Source of the DNA: Allobacillus saliphilus
GTDB taxonomy: Bacteria > Bacillota > Bacilli > Bacillales > Alkalibacillaceae
DNA: 64,000 nt
NCBI RefSeq assembly: GCF_018138385.1
Contig: NZ_JAGSIE010000010.1
Location: 56,177-120,176, forward strand
Direction: 5' to 3'
Shown here: in pieces, positions 31,638-40,336 of the stretch
How positions within the stretch are numbered: the stretch's first letter is position 1
Layout: each line of letters opens with the position of its first letter
The notes under the pieces: generated by a model
What the model saw: the letters and a program-made list of their open reading frames with translations, nothing else
What the model was told of the DNA's origin: nothing
The model's database searches: none
Made by a program: the position numbers and the translations under genes

Positions 31638-32310
31638 TCTCGATACCCCTTTCCAATCGATCGATGAGATTTCGTCGTACCTTTGGCAAGTAGTTCACTT
31701 TCTCTACTTCTATCATATCATTTTCGAGATTAATATAAGCAAACTCGCGATTCGAGCCTTCGACATCATAATCTGGAGACCGACTGATTTTATTGGCAAT
31801 CCTTAGTTGACTTGGATTCATATAGGAAGCTACGATGACGCATTCCTTATTACCATTGGTACCTGCATGAGCGATTCCTCTTAGTTTCCCAAAAACATAA
31901 ACATTTCCGGTGGCCATCACCAACCCACCAGGATTAATATCCCCAAGAATTAGAGCGTCACCTTCTACCTGATGAACTTGTCCAGAACGAACGTTTCGAA
32001 TCGCAGGTCTGACAGACATATTATTGATCTGTTTCGTCACTTCATCACTTGTCAGCACATATGATTGAAATTCCTTAACACGATAGCTACTACTTTTTTC
32101 TATTATTTCTCGAATATCTTTTTTCTGTTCTGCTCGCAAGTAACGATATTGACTATGTAAAATCAATTCGGTACGGTCTTCTTTATTACTGTTCTCAAGC
32201 TTTTTGTTCAGCTCATTCAACAGTTGTTCAAATGAACATTCGTCATTCAAATAAACCGTTATGCCTTCCTGCGTTCCTTTCATCAGAACAACTTGTTTAC
32301 TATCATTCAA
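31630..32310 (-). CDS. minC: Septum site-determining protein MinC
   Basis: A 226-aa FtsZ inhibitor. The N-terminal FtsZ-binding domain is followed by a C-terminal right-handed beta-helix domain (SGQVHQVEGDALILGDINPGG, GNVYVFGKLRGIAHAG). It starts with TTG at 32310 after GGAGGGCG. It lies downstream of mreD and overlaps minD. Confidence 0.95.
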   Translation of the reverse strand: MNDSKQVVLMKGTQEGITVYLNDECSFEQLLNELNKKLENSNKEDRTELILHSQYRYLRAEQKKDIREIIEKSSSYRVKEFQSYVLTSDEVTKQINNMSVRPAIRNVRSGQVHQVEGDALILGDINPGGLVMATGNVYVFGKLRGIAHAGTNGNKECVIVASYMNPSQLRIANKISRSPDYDVEGSNREFAYINLENDMIEVEKVNYLPKVRRNLIDRLERGIENG

Positions 32311-32359
32311 AGAGGATCGCCCTCCAATCTTTTATCTCTCAATCTATTTTACCAAAGAA

Positions 32360-32881
32360 TCATCGTTTCGGCTGTTCTTTCCATTTCGTTAATTTTTTTG
32401 AGAAATACGGAAAAATCAATAAGAAAAACAATAGATTCATTAAGACCGTCGGCGTTAACCGTTCCATCAAGTATTCTTTAACCGGTAAATCAATGACACC
32501 AATTAAAAAATAGGTTCCATAGATTAAAAATTCACATACAATTAATGCGTAAAACACTAGAAGTAAAGTAACTAAAAAATTAACATGTAATAACTTCTTA
32601 AACAAGTGAACGCCATATAAGGAAACTCCATAAGCAAATAAATATACGCCTAATAAGTCTGTATAAACTAATTCAGAAATAAAAGCAAATATAGCGCCAT
32701 AAAAAATTCCCGCATAACTATGTTCTTTATCGTAATACAGAGTAATAATGACCGAGAAGACTAGAACCCAGTGAGGTATGAAATATAATTCCAATAAAAT
32801 GTTATTCGGCAAAAGCTCCGTTGCAATACTTTCTGCAATCAATAAAACAAAAAGAATGAGAGGAAGGAATAAACCTTTCAT
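32360..32881 (-). CDS. mreD: Rod shape-determining protein MreD
   Basis: A 173-aa polytopic membrane protein with about five segments (PLILFVLLIAESIATELL; HWVLVFSVIITLYYD; YAGIFYGAIFAFISELVYTD). It belongs to the elongasome with MreB, MreC and RodA/PBP2. I chose the ATG at 32881 because AGGAGG, placed in the last codons of mreC, lies 9 nt upstream. This gives a start 1 bp after the mreC stop. Confidence 0.92.
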   Translation of the reverse strand: MKGLFLPLILFVLLIAESIATELLPNNILLELYFIPHWVLVFSVIITLYYDKEHSYAGIFYGAIFAFISELVYTDLLGVYLFAYGVSLYGVHLFKKLLHVNFLVTLLLVFYALIVCEFLIYGTYFLIGVIDLPVKEYLMERLTPTVLMNLLFFLLIFPYFSKKLTKWKEQPKR

Positions 32882-32882
32882 A

Positions 32883-33746
32883 TTATTCTTCCTCCTCATC
32901 GATTACTGGAGAATGTAAGTCTCGATCTACTACCATCAAGTGATTGATATCATATAAATTAGCGGCCGGTTTGACATAAGCGATTTTAGTCAACCCGTAT
33001 TGGTCCATTTCAACACGTTCGACAGTACCTATTAATAATCCTTTCGGAAAAACACCACCTAAGCCTGAGCTTACAATGGTTTGGCCTTCTTCAATATCAT
33101 CTTCATTTTCTAAATCACGGAAAATTAAAGATTCAGTTTCTTCGTCATATCCTTCAATTAATCCAAAAATCGGCTTTTCTTGGTCAACCTCAACACTGAT
33201 TCGATTTTGTTCATCAAAACCACTTAGTAATTGAACAGTAGATGTTAACTGAGACACTTCAATAACTTTTCCGACCATACCTTCACCATTTGTCACGGCC
33301 ATATTTCGCTTAATCCCATGTTGCTGCCCCTTGTTAATAGTGACATGATCAAACCATCTTTCAGGACTGCGTGCAATTACTGTTGCTTTCACCTGGCTAT
33401 AGTCGCTTAACGACTCTTCCATATCAGCTAACGCTTGTAAATCTTTATTCTCTCTTTTTAAATCGTTTAATTGAAAAGCTTGAGCTTTGAATGATTGTAA
33501 TTCCTTTTTCAAAAGCTCATTCTGTTCATATACATCCTGCACATCGTCGATATCTTCAATTATATCCATCACGAAGTTAATCGGTGTATAAATGATATTC
33601 TGAAAGAAACCGACTGTATCCAAAACAAAATCGCTAACCATGTTTGTATTGGACTCCGTCCGCATCGAGTATCCAATCAATGCGACAATAATGATTAAAC
33701 CTGTTAATAAGACAATTAATTTTCTTTTTCGAAAAAACGAAGGCAT
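32883..33746 (-). CDS. mreC: Rod shape-determining protein MreC
   Basis: A 287-aa bitopic protein with an N-terminal membrane segment (LIVLLTGLIIIVALIGYS), a coiled coil at about residues 70-110 (EQNELLKKELQSFKAQAF) and a double beta-barrel external domain (IARSPERWFDHVTINKG, VVSSGLGGVFPKGLLIG). It links MreB to the wall synthesis enzymes. It follows mreB by 15 bp. Confidence 0.95.
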   Translation of the reverse strand: MPSFFRKRKLIVLLTGLIIIVALIGYSMRTESNTNMVSDFVLDTVGFFQNIIYTPINFVMDIIEDIDDVQDVYEQNELLKKELQSFKAQAFQLNDLKRENKDLQALADMEESLSDYSQVKATVIARSPERWFDHVTINKGQQHGIKRNMAVTNGEGMVGKVIEVSQLTSTVQLLSGFDEQNRISVEVDQEKPIFGLIEGYDEETESLIFRDLENEDDIEEGQTIVSSGLGGVFPKGLLIGTVERVEMDQYGLTKIAYVKPAANLYDINHLMVVDRDLHSPVIDEEEE

Positions 33747-33761
33747 AGAACTAGCACCTAC

Positions 33762-34802
33762 TTAACTTAATGTGTTTCGTTTTGCGACATGTGGAGAGCG
33801 TTTAAAATATTCAATGTGTTCCAAAGCTTTCCCTGTACCAATTACAACAGAATCCAACGGTTTATCAGCAATGAATACAGGCATATTTGTTTGTTCACTA
33901 ATCACTTCATCGATTTTATTCAGTAATGCTCCGCCTCCGGTTAACACAATTCCATAATCCATGATGTCAGCGGCTAACTCTGGTGGAGCTTTCTCTAATG
34001 TTTGCTTTATTAACTCGACAATTGCATCGACAGTTTCTTGGATCGCATAAGCAGCCTCGTCATTCCCAATTGTAACTGTTTTTGGCAAACCAGAAATGAG
34101 GTCTCTACCTCGTACATCCATTTCTTCATTATTATCTAATTTCTTCGCAGATGCAAGTTCTGTCTTTAACATCTCGGCTGTCGATTCACCAATTAATAAA
34201 CTATATTTTTTTCTAATATATTGAATGATTTGTTCATCCATTTCATCGCCGGCTGTTCGAATCGATGCACTCGTAACCGTCCCACCCAAAGAGATGATTG
34301 CTACTTCTGTCGTGCCACCACCGATATCAACAATTAAACTTCCGGTTGGCTCCCATACTGGTAAACCTGCACCAATAGCTGCTGCAAAAGGTTCTGATAT
34401 TGGCAGTGCGTGTTTCGCACCTGCTTGCCTCGTGGCATCTAAAACTGCACGCTCTTCAACCATCGTGATTCCCGAAGGTACACAGACGATAACGTTTGGC
34501 TTTCTTGAGAAGAAGGTAGGTTTTCCTTGTGCTTTATGGATATAATATTTCATCATCTCAGCTGTTGTATCGTAATCAGCTATGACCCCATCCTTCATCG
34601 GGCGAATGACTGATAATCTCCCAGGTGTTCGACCAATCATTTGTTTTGCTTCATTTCCAACTGCAATAACTTCATTTGTATAATTATCTTGGGCGATCAT
34701 TGAGGATTCGCGCAAAATAATTCCTTTTCCTTTTAAATAAACCAATGTATTGGCCGTACCTAAGTCAACTCCAAAATCTCTCGTAAAAATCGATGTTGCC
34801 AT
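33762..34802 (-). CDS. mreB: Rod shape-determining actin homologue MreB
   Basis: A 346-aa actin-like ATPase. The phosphate-1 loop is [12 protein letters not shown], phosphate-2 is [14 protein letters not shown] and the adenosine motif is [12 protein letters not shown]. It guides lateral wall synthesis. The ATG at 34802 follows AAAGGACG; an ATG 19 codons upstream has no ribosome site and adds charged sequence. A leader hairpin (34867-34907) and a TATAAT at 34928-34933 lie upstream, suggesting the promoter of the mreBCD-minCD operon, though no clear -35 box is seen. Confidence 0.96.
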   Translation of the reverse strand: MATSIFTRDFGVDLGTANTLVYLKGKGIILRESSMIAQDNYTNEVIAVGNEAKQMIGRTPGRLSVIRPMKDGVIADYDTTAEMMKYYIHKAQGKPTFFSRKPNVIVCVPSGITMVEERAVLDATRQAGAKHALPISEPFAAAIGAGLPVWEPTGSLIVDIGGGTTEVAIISLGGTVTSASIRTAGDEMDEQIIQYIRKKYSLLIGESTAEMLKTELASAKKLDNNEEMDVRGRDLISGLPKTVTIGNDEAAYAIQETVDAIVELIKQTLEKAPPELAADIMDYGIVLTGGGALLNKIDEVISEQTNMPVFIADKPLDSVVIGTGKALEHIEYFKRSPHVAKRNTLS

Positions 34803-34866
34803 CTTGATCGTCCTTTCTTCATCCCTTTTTATTAAAAGGGTACGTTCCGCTCGTATCAAACATGAA

Positions 34867-34907
34867 TAAGCGCCTCAACAAAATGATCATTTGCTGGTAG
34901 GCGCTTA
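34867..34907 (-). repeat. Leader hairpin upstream of mreB
   Basis: A perfect 9-bp stem TAAGCGCCT / AGGCGCTTA encloses an inner AAATGATCATTT palindrome. No T-run follows on the minus strand, so it is not an ordinary terminator. It lies just downstream of the putative -10 box, within the mRNA leader. Confidence 0.6.
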
Positions 34908-35169
34908 GCTATCCATTTTGTATTTATATTATACGCAATTCTAGTGAAAATAGATAGGTTAATGAGACTCATATTTCCTTGTTTTTATTGTCAATTAAAT
35001 GAAAATTTTCGTACTGAAAGGGAAATAATAGAAAGGAAGGTAAGATATTGTGAAGTTCTATAAAAACAGAAAAGCATTCTTGAAAAAAAGCTTGGACAAA
35101 TGACCTTTAATTAAGGAGAAATTCGAATAACTATTCATAAATGTACGAATCAGTTCGAATTATTTATTA

Positions 35170-35290
35170 GCGTAGGAAAAACACGAAGACTCCTGCGGGA
35201 TGAGAAGCCTAGGTGAGACCCCGCAGTACGCAGTACGAGGAGGCTCAGCAGCGCCCGCGGAAAGCGTAGTGTTTTTCCGAAGCGATGGAC
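35170..35290. repeat. GC-rich dispersed palindromic repeat of Bacillaceae type
   Basis: The segment carries ACTCCTGCGGGATGAGAAG, GACCCCGCAG, GAGGAGGCTCAGCAGC and GCCCGCGGAAAGCG, flanked by GGAAAAACAC and GTGTTTTTCC. It is much richer in GC than its surroundings and highly self-complementary. Such elements are scattered between genes in many Bacillaceae; their function is not established. Confidence 0.7.
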
Positions 35291-35361
35291 GACGATTCAA
35301 ATATATTGTTCGGATTAGAGAGTTAATTTTTAGTTATGTCTCAGCTCATTCGTGAAAAGGA

Positions 35362-36051
35362 TCATACATATCCTTTTTCTTTCAATGAGACATATTTACG
35401 ATCACCAATCACCAAATGATCAAGGATTTCAATACCTACTAATTTCCCTGCTTCACATAATCGCTTGGTCACTTGAATATCTTCCTGAGATGGTGCGGGA
35501 TTTCCAGAAGGATGGTTATGCGCGCAGATAATTGAAGCAGCAGAACGACGAACTGCTTCTCGAAAAACCTCACGTGGATGAACAATCGAAGCATTCAAGC
35601 TTCCGATAAAGATGGTTTGTCTGTGGATAACGGTGTTCTTCGTGTCCAAATATAAGCATACAAAATGTTCTTGCTTTAAGTGCCTCAGTTCGTCCATGAT
35701 ATAATTGGCTCCATCTTCTGGACTCCGAATGACATATCGATCAGTCACTCTAAAGTTATGAATTCTTCGCCCCAGTTCTAAAGCGGCTAGCAAGTTAATC
35801 GCTTTCGCTTCTCCAATTCCTTTGATGGTAGTTAATTCATTAATCGTTGCATCCTTCAATAAATAAATTCCTTCAAAATGCTTTAATACTCGAATAGCTA
35901 ATGACATGGCCGAATTTCCTCGTGTTCCACTACCGATTAATATTGTCATTAATTCTTGATTAGACAACGCTTCAGGTCCAGCTTTCATCAAACGCTCTCG
36001 AGGTCGATCATCTTTTGGTACATCTTTGATTAATAACGATTCGGTTTCCAA
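35362..36051 (-). CDS. radC: RadC/JAMM-domain DNA repair-associated protein
   Basis: A 229-aa protein with an N-terminal helix-hairpin-helix (TTIKGIGEAKAINLLAALELG) and a C-terminal JAMM metal site (AHNHPSGNPAPSQED). The biochemical role is unclear; RadC is not needed for repair in several species. The start is the TTG at 36051, 8 nt after AAAGGAG; an ATG 11 codons upstream lacks a ribosome site. In B. subtilis maf lies between spoIIB and radC; here it is absent. Confidence 0.93.
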   Translation of the reverse strand: METESLLIKDVPKDDRPRERLMKAGPEALSNQELMTILIGSGTRGNSAMSLAIRVLKHFEGIYLLKDATINELTTIKGIGEAKAINLLAALELGRRIHNFRVTDRYVIRSPEDGANYIMDELRHLKQEHFVCLYLDTKNTVIHRQTIFIGSLNASIVHPREVFREAVRRSAASIICAHNHPSGNPAPSQEDIQVTKRLCEAGKLVGIEILDHLVIGDRKYVSLKEKGYV

Positions 36052-36198
36052 AACATTCGCTCCTTTCAAGATTACGCTTATCATTGTATCTCGCGTTTAT
36101 TGAAAATACAAAACGCGAAAAAGCAACGAATGCATTGGAATGGATCAGTTATTATCACTTTTTAACACAAACCGACGTGTTTAAGGAAGATAAGTTCA

Positions 36199-36999
36199 TT
36201 AAGGAAGTTCCGCGAGAAAGAACGACAAGCATAATTGCATTGTCTTTTCAGTCATAAAGTCATCACCGGATTCATTCGTTAACTGAGATAGCTGCTCAAC
36301 AAAAGGGCTCGTCTTAAATCGATCGGGCATTTGTTGTATCCATTGACGAAAATCCTCTTTAGAAAAGCTACCAACCAATGTTTCTCCTTTTTCCAACCAT
36401 GATTGTTCATCATCAGACACTTGTGTTTCAACAGCAGCTAATTGCCAATCCTTCACAAGAAAGTCTTCTAATCTTACTAGTCCCTTGTTTTCAAGCCAAT
36501 CGATCGATTTTGATTCTTGCTCACTTGATGTGATATAACCTCCAACGACATAATATTGACCTTCCTTTTCTACATAAAATACTGGAACACCAAAAGTTTG
36601 TTGAATTGAAGCTATATGCTCCTTCGCATTGTCTGTTGACGAAAAAATACCGTATTGAATCAGTTGAAATTGCTGTCCGTCCATAGTGAAATTTGAATTT
36701 CCTTCTGCTTCATCTGAATTATCGTCATCCGTTACGTTCGAAACAGGTTGTCCACCTGATTCTGCAGGGTCATCAGCGGTATAATCTGAAAAGAAATACA
36801 TTAAACCTGCCCCAAATACAAGTCCAAGCACAATGGCAAATAAAATAGGTTTTAACCATTTCGATAATTCCACATTTTGAAAAGAAGGCTTTTTCTTTTG
36901 CTTTGGGGTGAGAAAATGTTCAAGATCATGTTTTCTTTGATGATCATCATAATCATCAGATTTTGTTATAGCTACTCTTACTTTTCTTTCTTCTTCCAT
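36199..36999 (-). CDS. SPOR-domain membrane protein, SpoIIB-like
   Basis: A 266-aa protein with a basic cytosolic N-terminus, one membrane segment (about 50-70; PILFAIVLGLVFGAGLMYFFS) and an acidic linker. An SPOR-type domain follows (FQLIQYGIFSSTDNAKEHIASI, VFYVEKEGQYYVVGGY). SPOR domains bind denuded septal peptidoglycan; SpoIIB in B. subtilis has this layout and acts at the engulfing septum. The location next to radC matches spoIIB. Similarity is mostly architectural, so I give no gene symbol. The ATG at 36999 follows AGGTGG. Confidence 0.75.
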   Translation of the reverse strand: MEEERKVRVAITKSDDYDDHQRKHDLEHFLTPKQKKKPSFQNVELSKWLKPILFAIVLGLVFGAGLMYFFSDYTADDPAESGGQPVSNVTDDDNSDEAEGNSNFTMDGQQFQLIQYGIFSSTDNAKEHIASIQQTFGVPVFYVEKEGQYYVVGGYITSSEQESKSIDWLENKGLVRLEDFLVKDWQLAAVETQVSDDEQSWLEKGETLVGSFSKEDFRQWIQQMPDRFKTSPFVEQLSQLTNESGDDFMTEKTMQLCLSFFLAELP

Positions 37000-37162
37000 G
37001 CTCTCTACCACCTTTGTTACTAGTGATTCTCATCCTAGCACAAACCTATGAAAAAATAAGTGGAATTTTGTCTATTGAATAGCAAAGATTTTCGACATCA
37101 TTATTAACTATTTAACTCTGTTTAATTAAGGTGTGTGTTTTCATGGTGTTTTAGTAGAAGAA

Positions 37163-37208
37163 CAAAGACACCGTCTGATGATTAACGATTTTAATCACCA
37201 CACGGTTG
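37163..37208 (-). terminator. Probable terminator after the diguanylate cyclase gene
   Basis: ACCGT..GGTGATTAA / TTAATCATC..ACGGT hairpin followed by a T-rich, imperfect run on the minus strand. Confidence 0.6.
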
Positions 37209-37228
37209 TTTTATATGATTATTTTTTT

Positions 37229-38941
37229 CTATACAATTGAAGCAACTTTGTTTTTCCCACTTCGTTTCGCACCAACATACATCGCGCGATCTGCCTGACG
37301 GATTAATTCATTCGGAGAATCACAGTGATCTGGATAAGTAGCAATACCTAAGCTTGCTGTTACAGCGATCGCTACCGGTATACCATCCTCAATATGTTTC
37401 ATTAACACAAAAGGTTTAGAAGAGATGAGGTAGCGAATTTCTTCAGCTAATTCACGAATCTTCTCATGTTTCATCCCCTTGACCAGAATTGTGAATTCTT
37501 CACCGCCATACCTAGCAACAATTCCTCTATCACTAATGAAGTCTTCTAATCGCCTAGCGAGCTCTACCAACACTTCGTTACCCGCTTCATGCCCATATGT
37601 ATCATTTACGGATTTAAAGGAATCCAAATCAATAATGATAATGGAGAGGTTTTCATCTATCTCTTTGGCTTGCAAATCAAGCGCATATTGCTCAATATGA
37701 TCCGTTAAATAACGATAATTGTATAAATTCGTCAATTGATCGTGCAAACTTTTTCGTCTTTCTCGTTCATAGTGTCTCGCATTCTCCATCGCGACGGACA
37801 AAAAGTTTGCTAGAATTTTCATAAGCATTAAATGATAGTCCTGATAAGCACGTCGACTTCGGTCACCAATGACCAACACACCCACTACTTGTTCATTTCG
37901 AATGATCGGTACACCCAATACACTCTGAACGTCATTCGGTAAGCTATTCTGAGTGAATTGGTCTAATTGGGCACGTGTATTAAACATGATTGCCTTTTTT
38001 TGCCCATGGACCTTCCCAATAAATCCACTGTTAATCGCCATAACTTCATCTGGATGCTTAACTGTCTGTTGATCCTTAACAAACCGAATCAGAGTCAACG
38101 TTTGACTGGCATTTGAAACATCGTAAATGTAAATGAAACTTGCTGGAAGTAGTTTGCACACTTCTTCAACAAATGAGTCTAACACATTCTTAACGTTTAA
38201 TTTCTTCGATAATTCTTGTCCAATATCACTCGTTCTTCGTAGATAATGATTCACTCGACGCCCATTGTAATAAAGGCTAATAGCGATAGATAAGAGAATG
38301 AACGGAATTCCAACGAAATAGATCGCAGCTATTTTGAGATCGATATAAAGTAAATAAAGGACTAGACCTAACGGAAAGACAATTAAGGTTAAAAAAACAT
38401 CCGCGAATAGTGACTTTCCTATTTTCATGTGTCTTTGTTCATAAAAGAATATATTTAAAATAACTAATACAATTTGATTTAATACCAATCCTGTTACGAT
38501 ATAACCGACTAATGCAATACTTTCAGTAGTCGTATTTAACTCAAGCACCCCGTGTTCGCCACCGAGCCAATAATAGACAGCTGCTGAACCGATTGACGTA
38601 ATTAACATCATCAGTGAGTTACTAGCAATACGAAATGTTTCGTCTTTACTGATGCGAAGCTTATAGATCAATGTCAATATAGCTAGCTGAGTCAAAATAA
38701 TTTCTGCAAATAAACCAAAATATAAAAAGGCAGCAAAACTAATTCCATTTGCGACAAAAATGGAAATTGTACCGACTTGTATAGGAAAATAGGAAACTGC
38801 ACACATAATTAATGCGAATGATACTAAATCAGCCCATTCCCCAGTATATGATGGCTCAAATGTCGTATATACATAAAAAATGGAAGTTGGAAATACAACC
38901 AACCATATAAGCCATATTACAAGCTGTTTTTTCTTTGACAT
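37229..38941 (-). CDS. Membrane diguanylate cyclase (GAF-GGDEF)
   Basis: A 570-aa protein with about six or seven N-terminal membrane segments (1-220), a GAF domain (about 240-390; LGVPIIRNEQVVGVLVIGD) and a C-terminal GGDEF domain. The active-site variant GGEEF is at about 479-483 and is compatible with c-di-GMP synthesis. The residues where the inhibitory RxxD site would be are SDRG, so product inhibition at an I-site is not expected. The layout recalls B. subtilis DgcP (YtrP). It lies between folC and the spoIIB-like gene, where B. subtilis has comC. Confidence 0.85.
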   Translation of the reverse strand: MSKKKQLVIWLIWLVVFPTSIFYVYTTFEPSYTGEWADLVSFALIMCAVSYFPIQVGTISIFVANGISFAAFLYFGLFAEIILTQLAILTLIYKLRISKDETFRIASNSLMMLITSIGSAAVYYWLGGEHGVLELNTTTESIALVGYIVTGLVLNQIVLVILNIFFYEQRHMKIGKSLFADVFLTLIVFPLGLVLYLLYIDLKIAAIYFVGIPFILLSIAISLYYNGRRVNHYLRRTSDIGQELSKKLNVKNVLDSFVEEVCKLLPASFIYIYDVSNASQTLTLIRFVKDQQTVKHPDEVMAINSGFIGKVHGQKKAIMFNTRAQLDQFTQNSLPNDVQSVLGVPIIRNEQVVGVLVIGDRSRRAYQDYHLMLMKILANFLSVAMENARHYERERRKSLHDQLTNLYNYRYLTDHIEQYALDLQAKEIDENLSIIIIDLDSFKSVNDTYGHEAGNEVLVELARRLEDFISDRGIVARYGGEEFTILVKGMKHEKIRELAEEIRYLISSKPFVLMKHIEDGIPVAIAVTASLGIATYPDHCDSPNELIRQADRAMYVGAKRSGKNKVASIV

Positions 38942-38958
38942 GGAGGCTTCCCTTCTCC

Positions 38959-40260
38959 CTACTTATGTTGTAAAACGTAAGCTCTCACTTGAGAAACAAA
39001 GTAAAGCGAACCCGTTACGATAAGTATATTGTCGTTCGATTCATTTTCAATGAATTGCTCAATTACTGTTTGCCAATCTTTTATTACACGTGTGTGACTT
39101 TTCTGGAAATTTTGATATAGTTCATTGTACTCATAGCTTGTTGAAAAGTCAAACGGTGTTAACGTAATTTTGGGAAAGTTTTGTTTAAGGTAATTAACCA
39201 TTTCATCGATTGGTTTATTTTTTATGACAGATAATAAAATGGTGACTTTATCCGGTGGCCACTGACTCTTAATAGCGGAAACCATTTGAGTCATTGCCTC
39301 GTAATTATGCGCGCCGTCTAGAATAATTTTTGGTTGATCATGGACGACCTCTAGGCGGCCCGGCCATTGTGATTGAAATAGGCCTTTTTTAATTTCCTCA
39401 TCGATTAGCTTGAATTTTTCTTTATTACTGATTAACATTAGCGCAAATAAAGCAAGTGTAGCGTTTTCAATTTGATGATTCCCTTTCATGCTTAGCTCCA
39501 GATTATGCAAACACTTATCTTCAGATAAAAAGTCAAATGACTCTCCCCAACCAGAATAATTATTTACTTGGTAATTATAATCGTTTCTTAATTGATAGAG
39601 TGGAGCGTTTTTTCGCTTTGCTTTCGATTCGATTACATCAAGAGCTTCTCGTTGATAGACATTCGTCACAATCGGTATTTCTTGTTTGATGATGCCTGCC
39701 TTTTCATAAGAAATCTCCTCAATTGTGTCCCCGAGTATATTTGTATGATCCATACCTATGGATGTAATTAATGAAAGAATAGGCGTAATAACATTCGTAG
39801 AATCCAATCGTCCACCGAGTCCAACCTCCATAATACCAAAATCAACATTTTCTTTTTTAAAGTGCATTAAAGAGATAACGGTAATAATTTCAAATTCTGT
39901 TGGTGCGCCTAATTCTGTATCACTTAATTGTTCACAGATTGGCTTCACTTGTTCGACATAGCTCGCTAGTTGCTTTTGATCAATCGGATAACCATTAATC
40001 GAAATACGCTCTTCAAATCTTTCAATGTAAGGTGAAGTAAAAGTTCCTACTTTAAAACCATGACGTTGAAGTAAATTGCGCAAATAGGTCACAGTAGAAC
40101 CTTTACCATTCGTTCCACCAACATGAATAAGCTTCAACTCTTTCTCAGGATGTTCTAAACGTTCTAATAACTGGTGAACTCGATCCAACCCAGGTCTAAT
40201 TCCGAACTTTAATTGCTGATGAATCCATTCGATTGCTTCGTTTCCATTCACTTTGTTCAT
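38959..40260 (-). CDS. folC: Folylpolyglutamate synthase/dihydrofolate synthase
   Basis: A Mur-ligase-family enzyme of 433 aa that adds glutamate to folates. The P-loop is HVGGTNGKGSTVTYL near residue 45-60, followed by the FTSPYIERFEERISING segment and EVGLGGRLDSTN. The C-terminal domain has the ILDGAHNYEAM motif. It lies downstream of valS past a strong terminator, as in B. subtilis, so it depends on read-through or on its own promoter. Confidence 0.95.
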   Translation of the reverse strand: MNKVNGNEAIEWIHQQLKFGIRPGLDRVHQLLERLEHPEKELKLIHVGGTNGKGSTVTYLRNLLQRHGFKVGTFTSPYIERFEERISINGYPIDQKQLASYVEQVKPICEQLSDTELGAPTEFEIITVISLMHFKKENVDFGIMEVGLGGRLDSTNVITPILSLITSIGMDHTNILGDTIEEISYEKAGIIKQEIPIVTNVYQREALDVIESKAKRKNAPLYQLRNDYNYQVNNYSGWGESFDFLSEDKCLHNLELSMKGNHQIENATLALFALMLISNKEKFKLIDEEIKKGLFQSQWPGRLEVVHDQPKIILDGAHNYEAMTQMVSAIKSQWPPDKVTILLSVIKNKPIDEMVNYLKQNFPKITLTPFDFSTSYEYNELYQNFQKSHTRVIKDWQTVIEQFIENESNDNILIVTGSLYFVSQVRAYVLQHK

Positions 40261-40286
40261 CCTTTTGATATTTTTATGTATTTAAA

Positions 40287-40331
40287 ATAACATAAACTGC
40301 CTACATTGTGTCAGGCAGTTTATGTTGAAAT
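40287..40331 (-). terminator. Strong intrinsic terminator after valS
   Basis: A long stem, AACATAAACTGCCT / AGGCAGTTTATGTT, is followed by ATTTTAAAT on the minus strand. Confidence 0.85.
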
Positions 40332-40336
40332 GTAAA

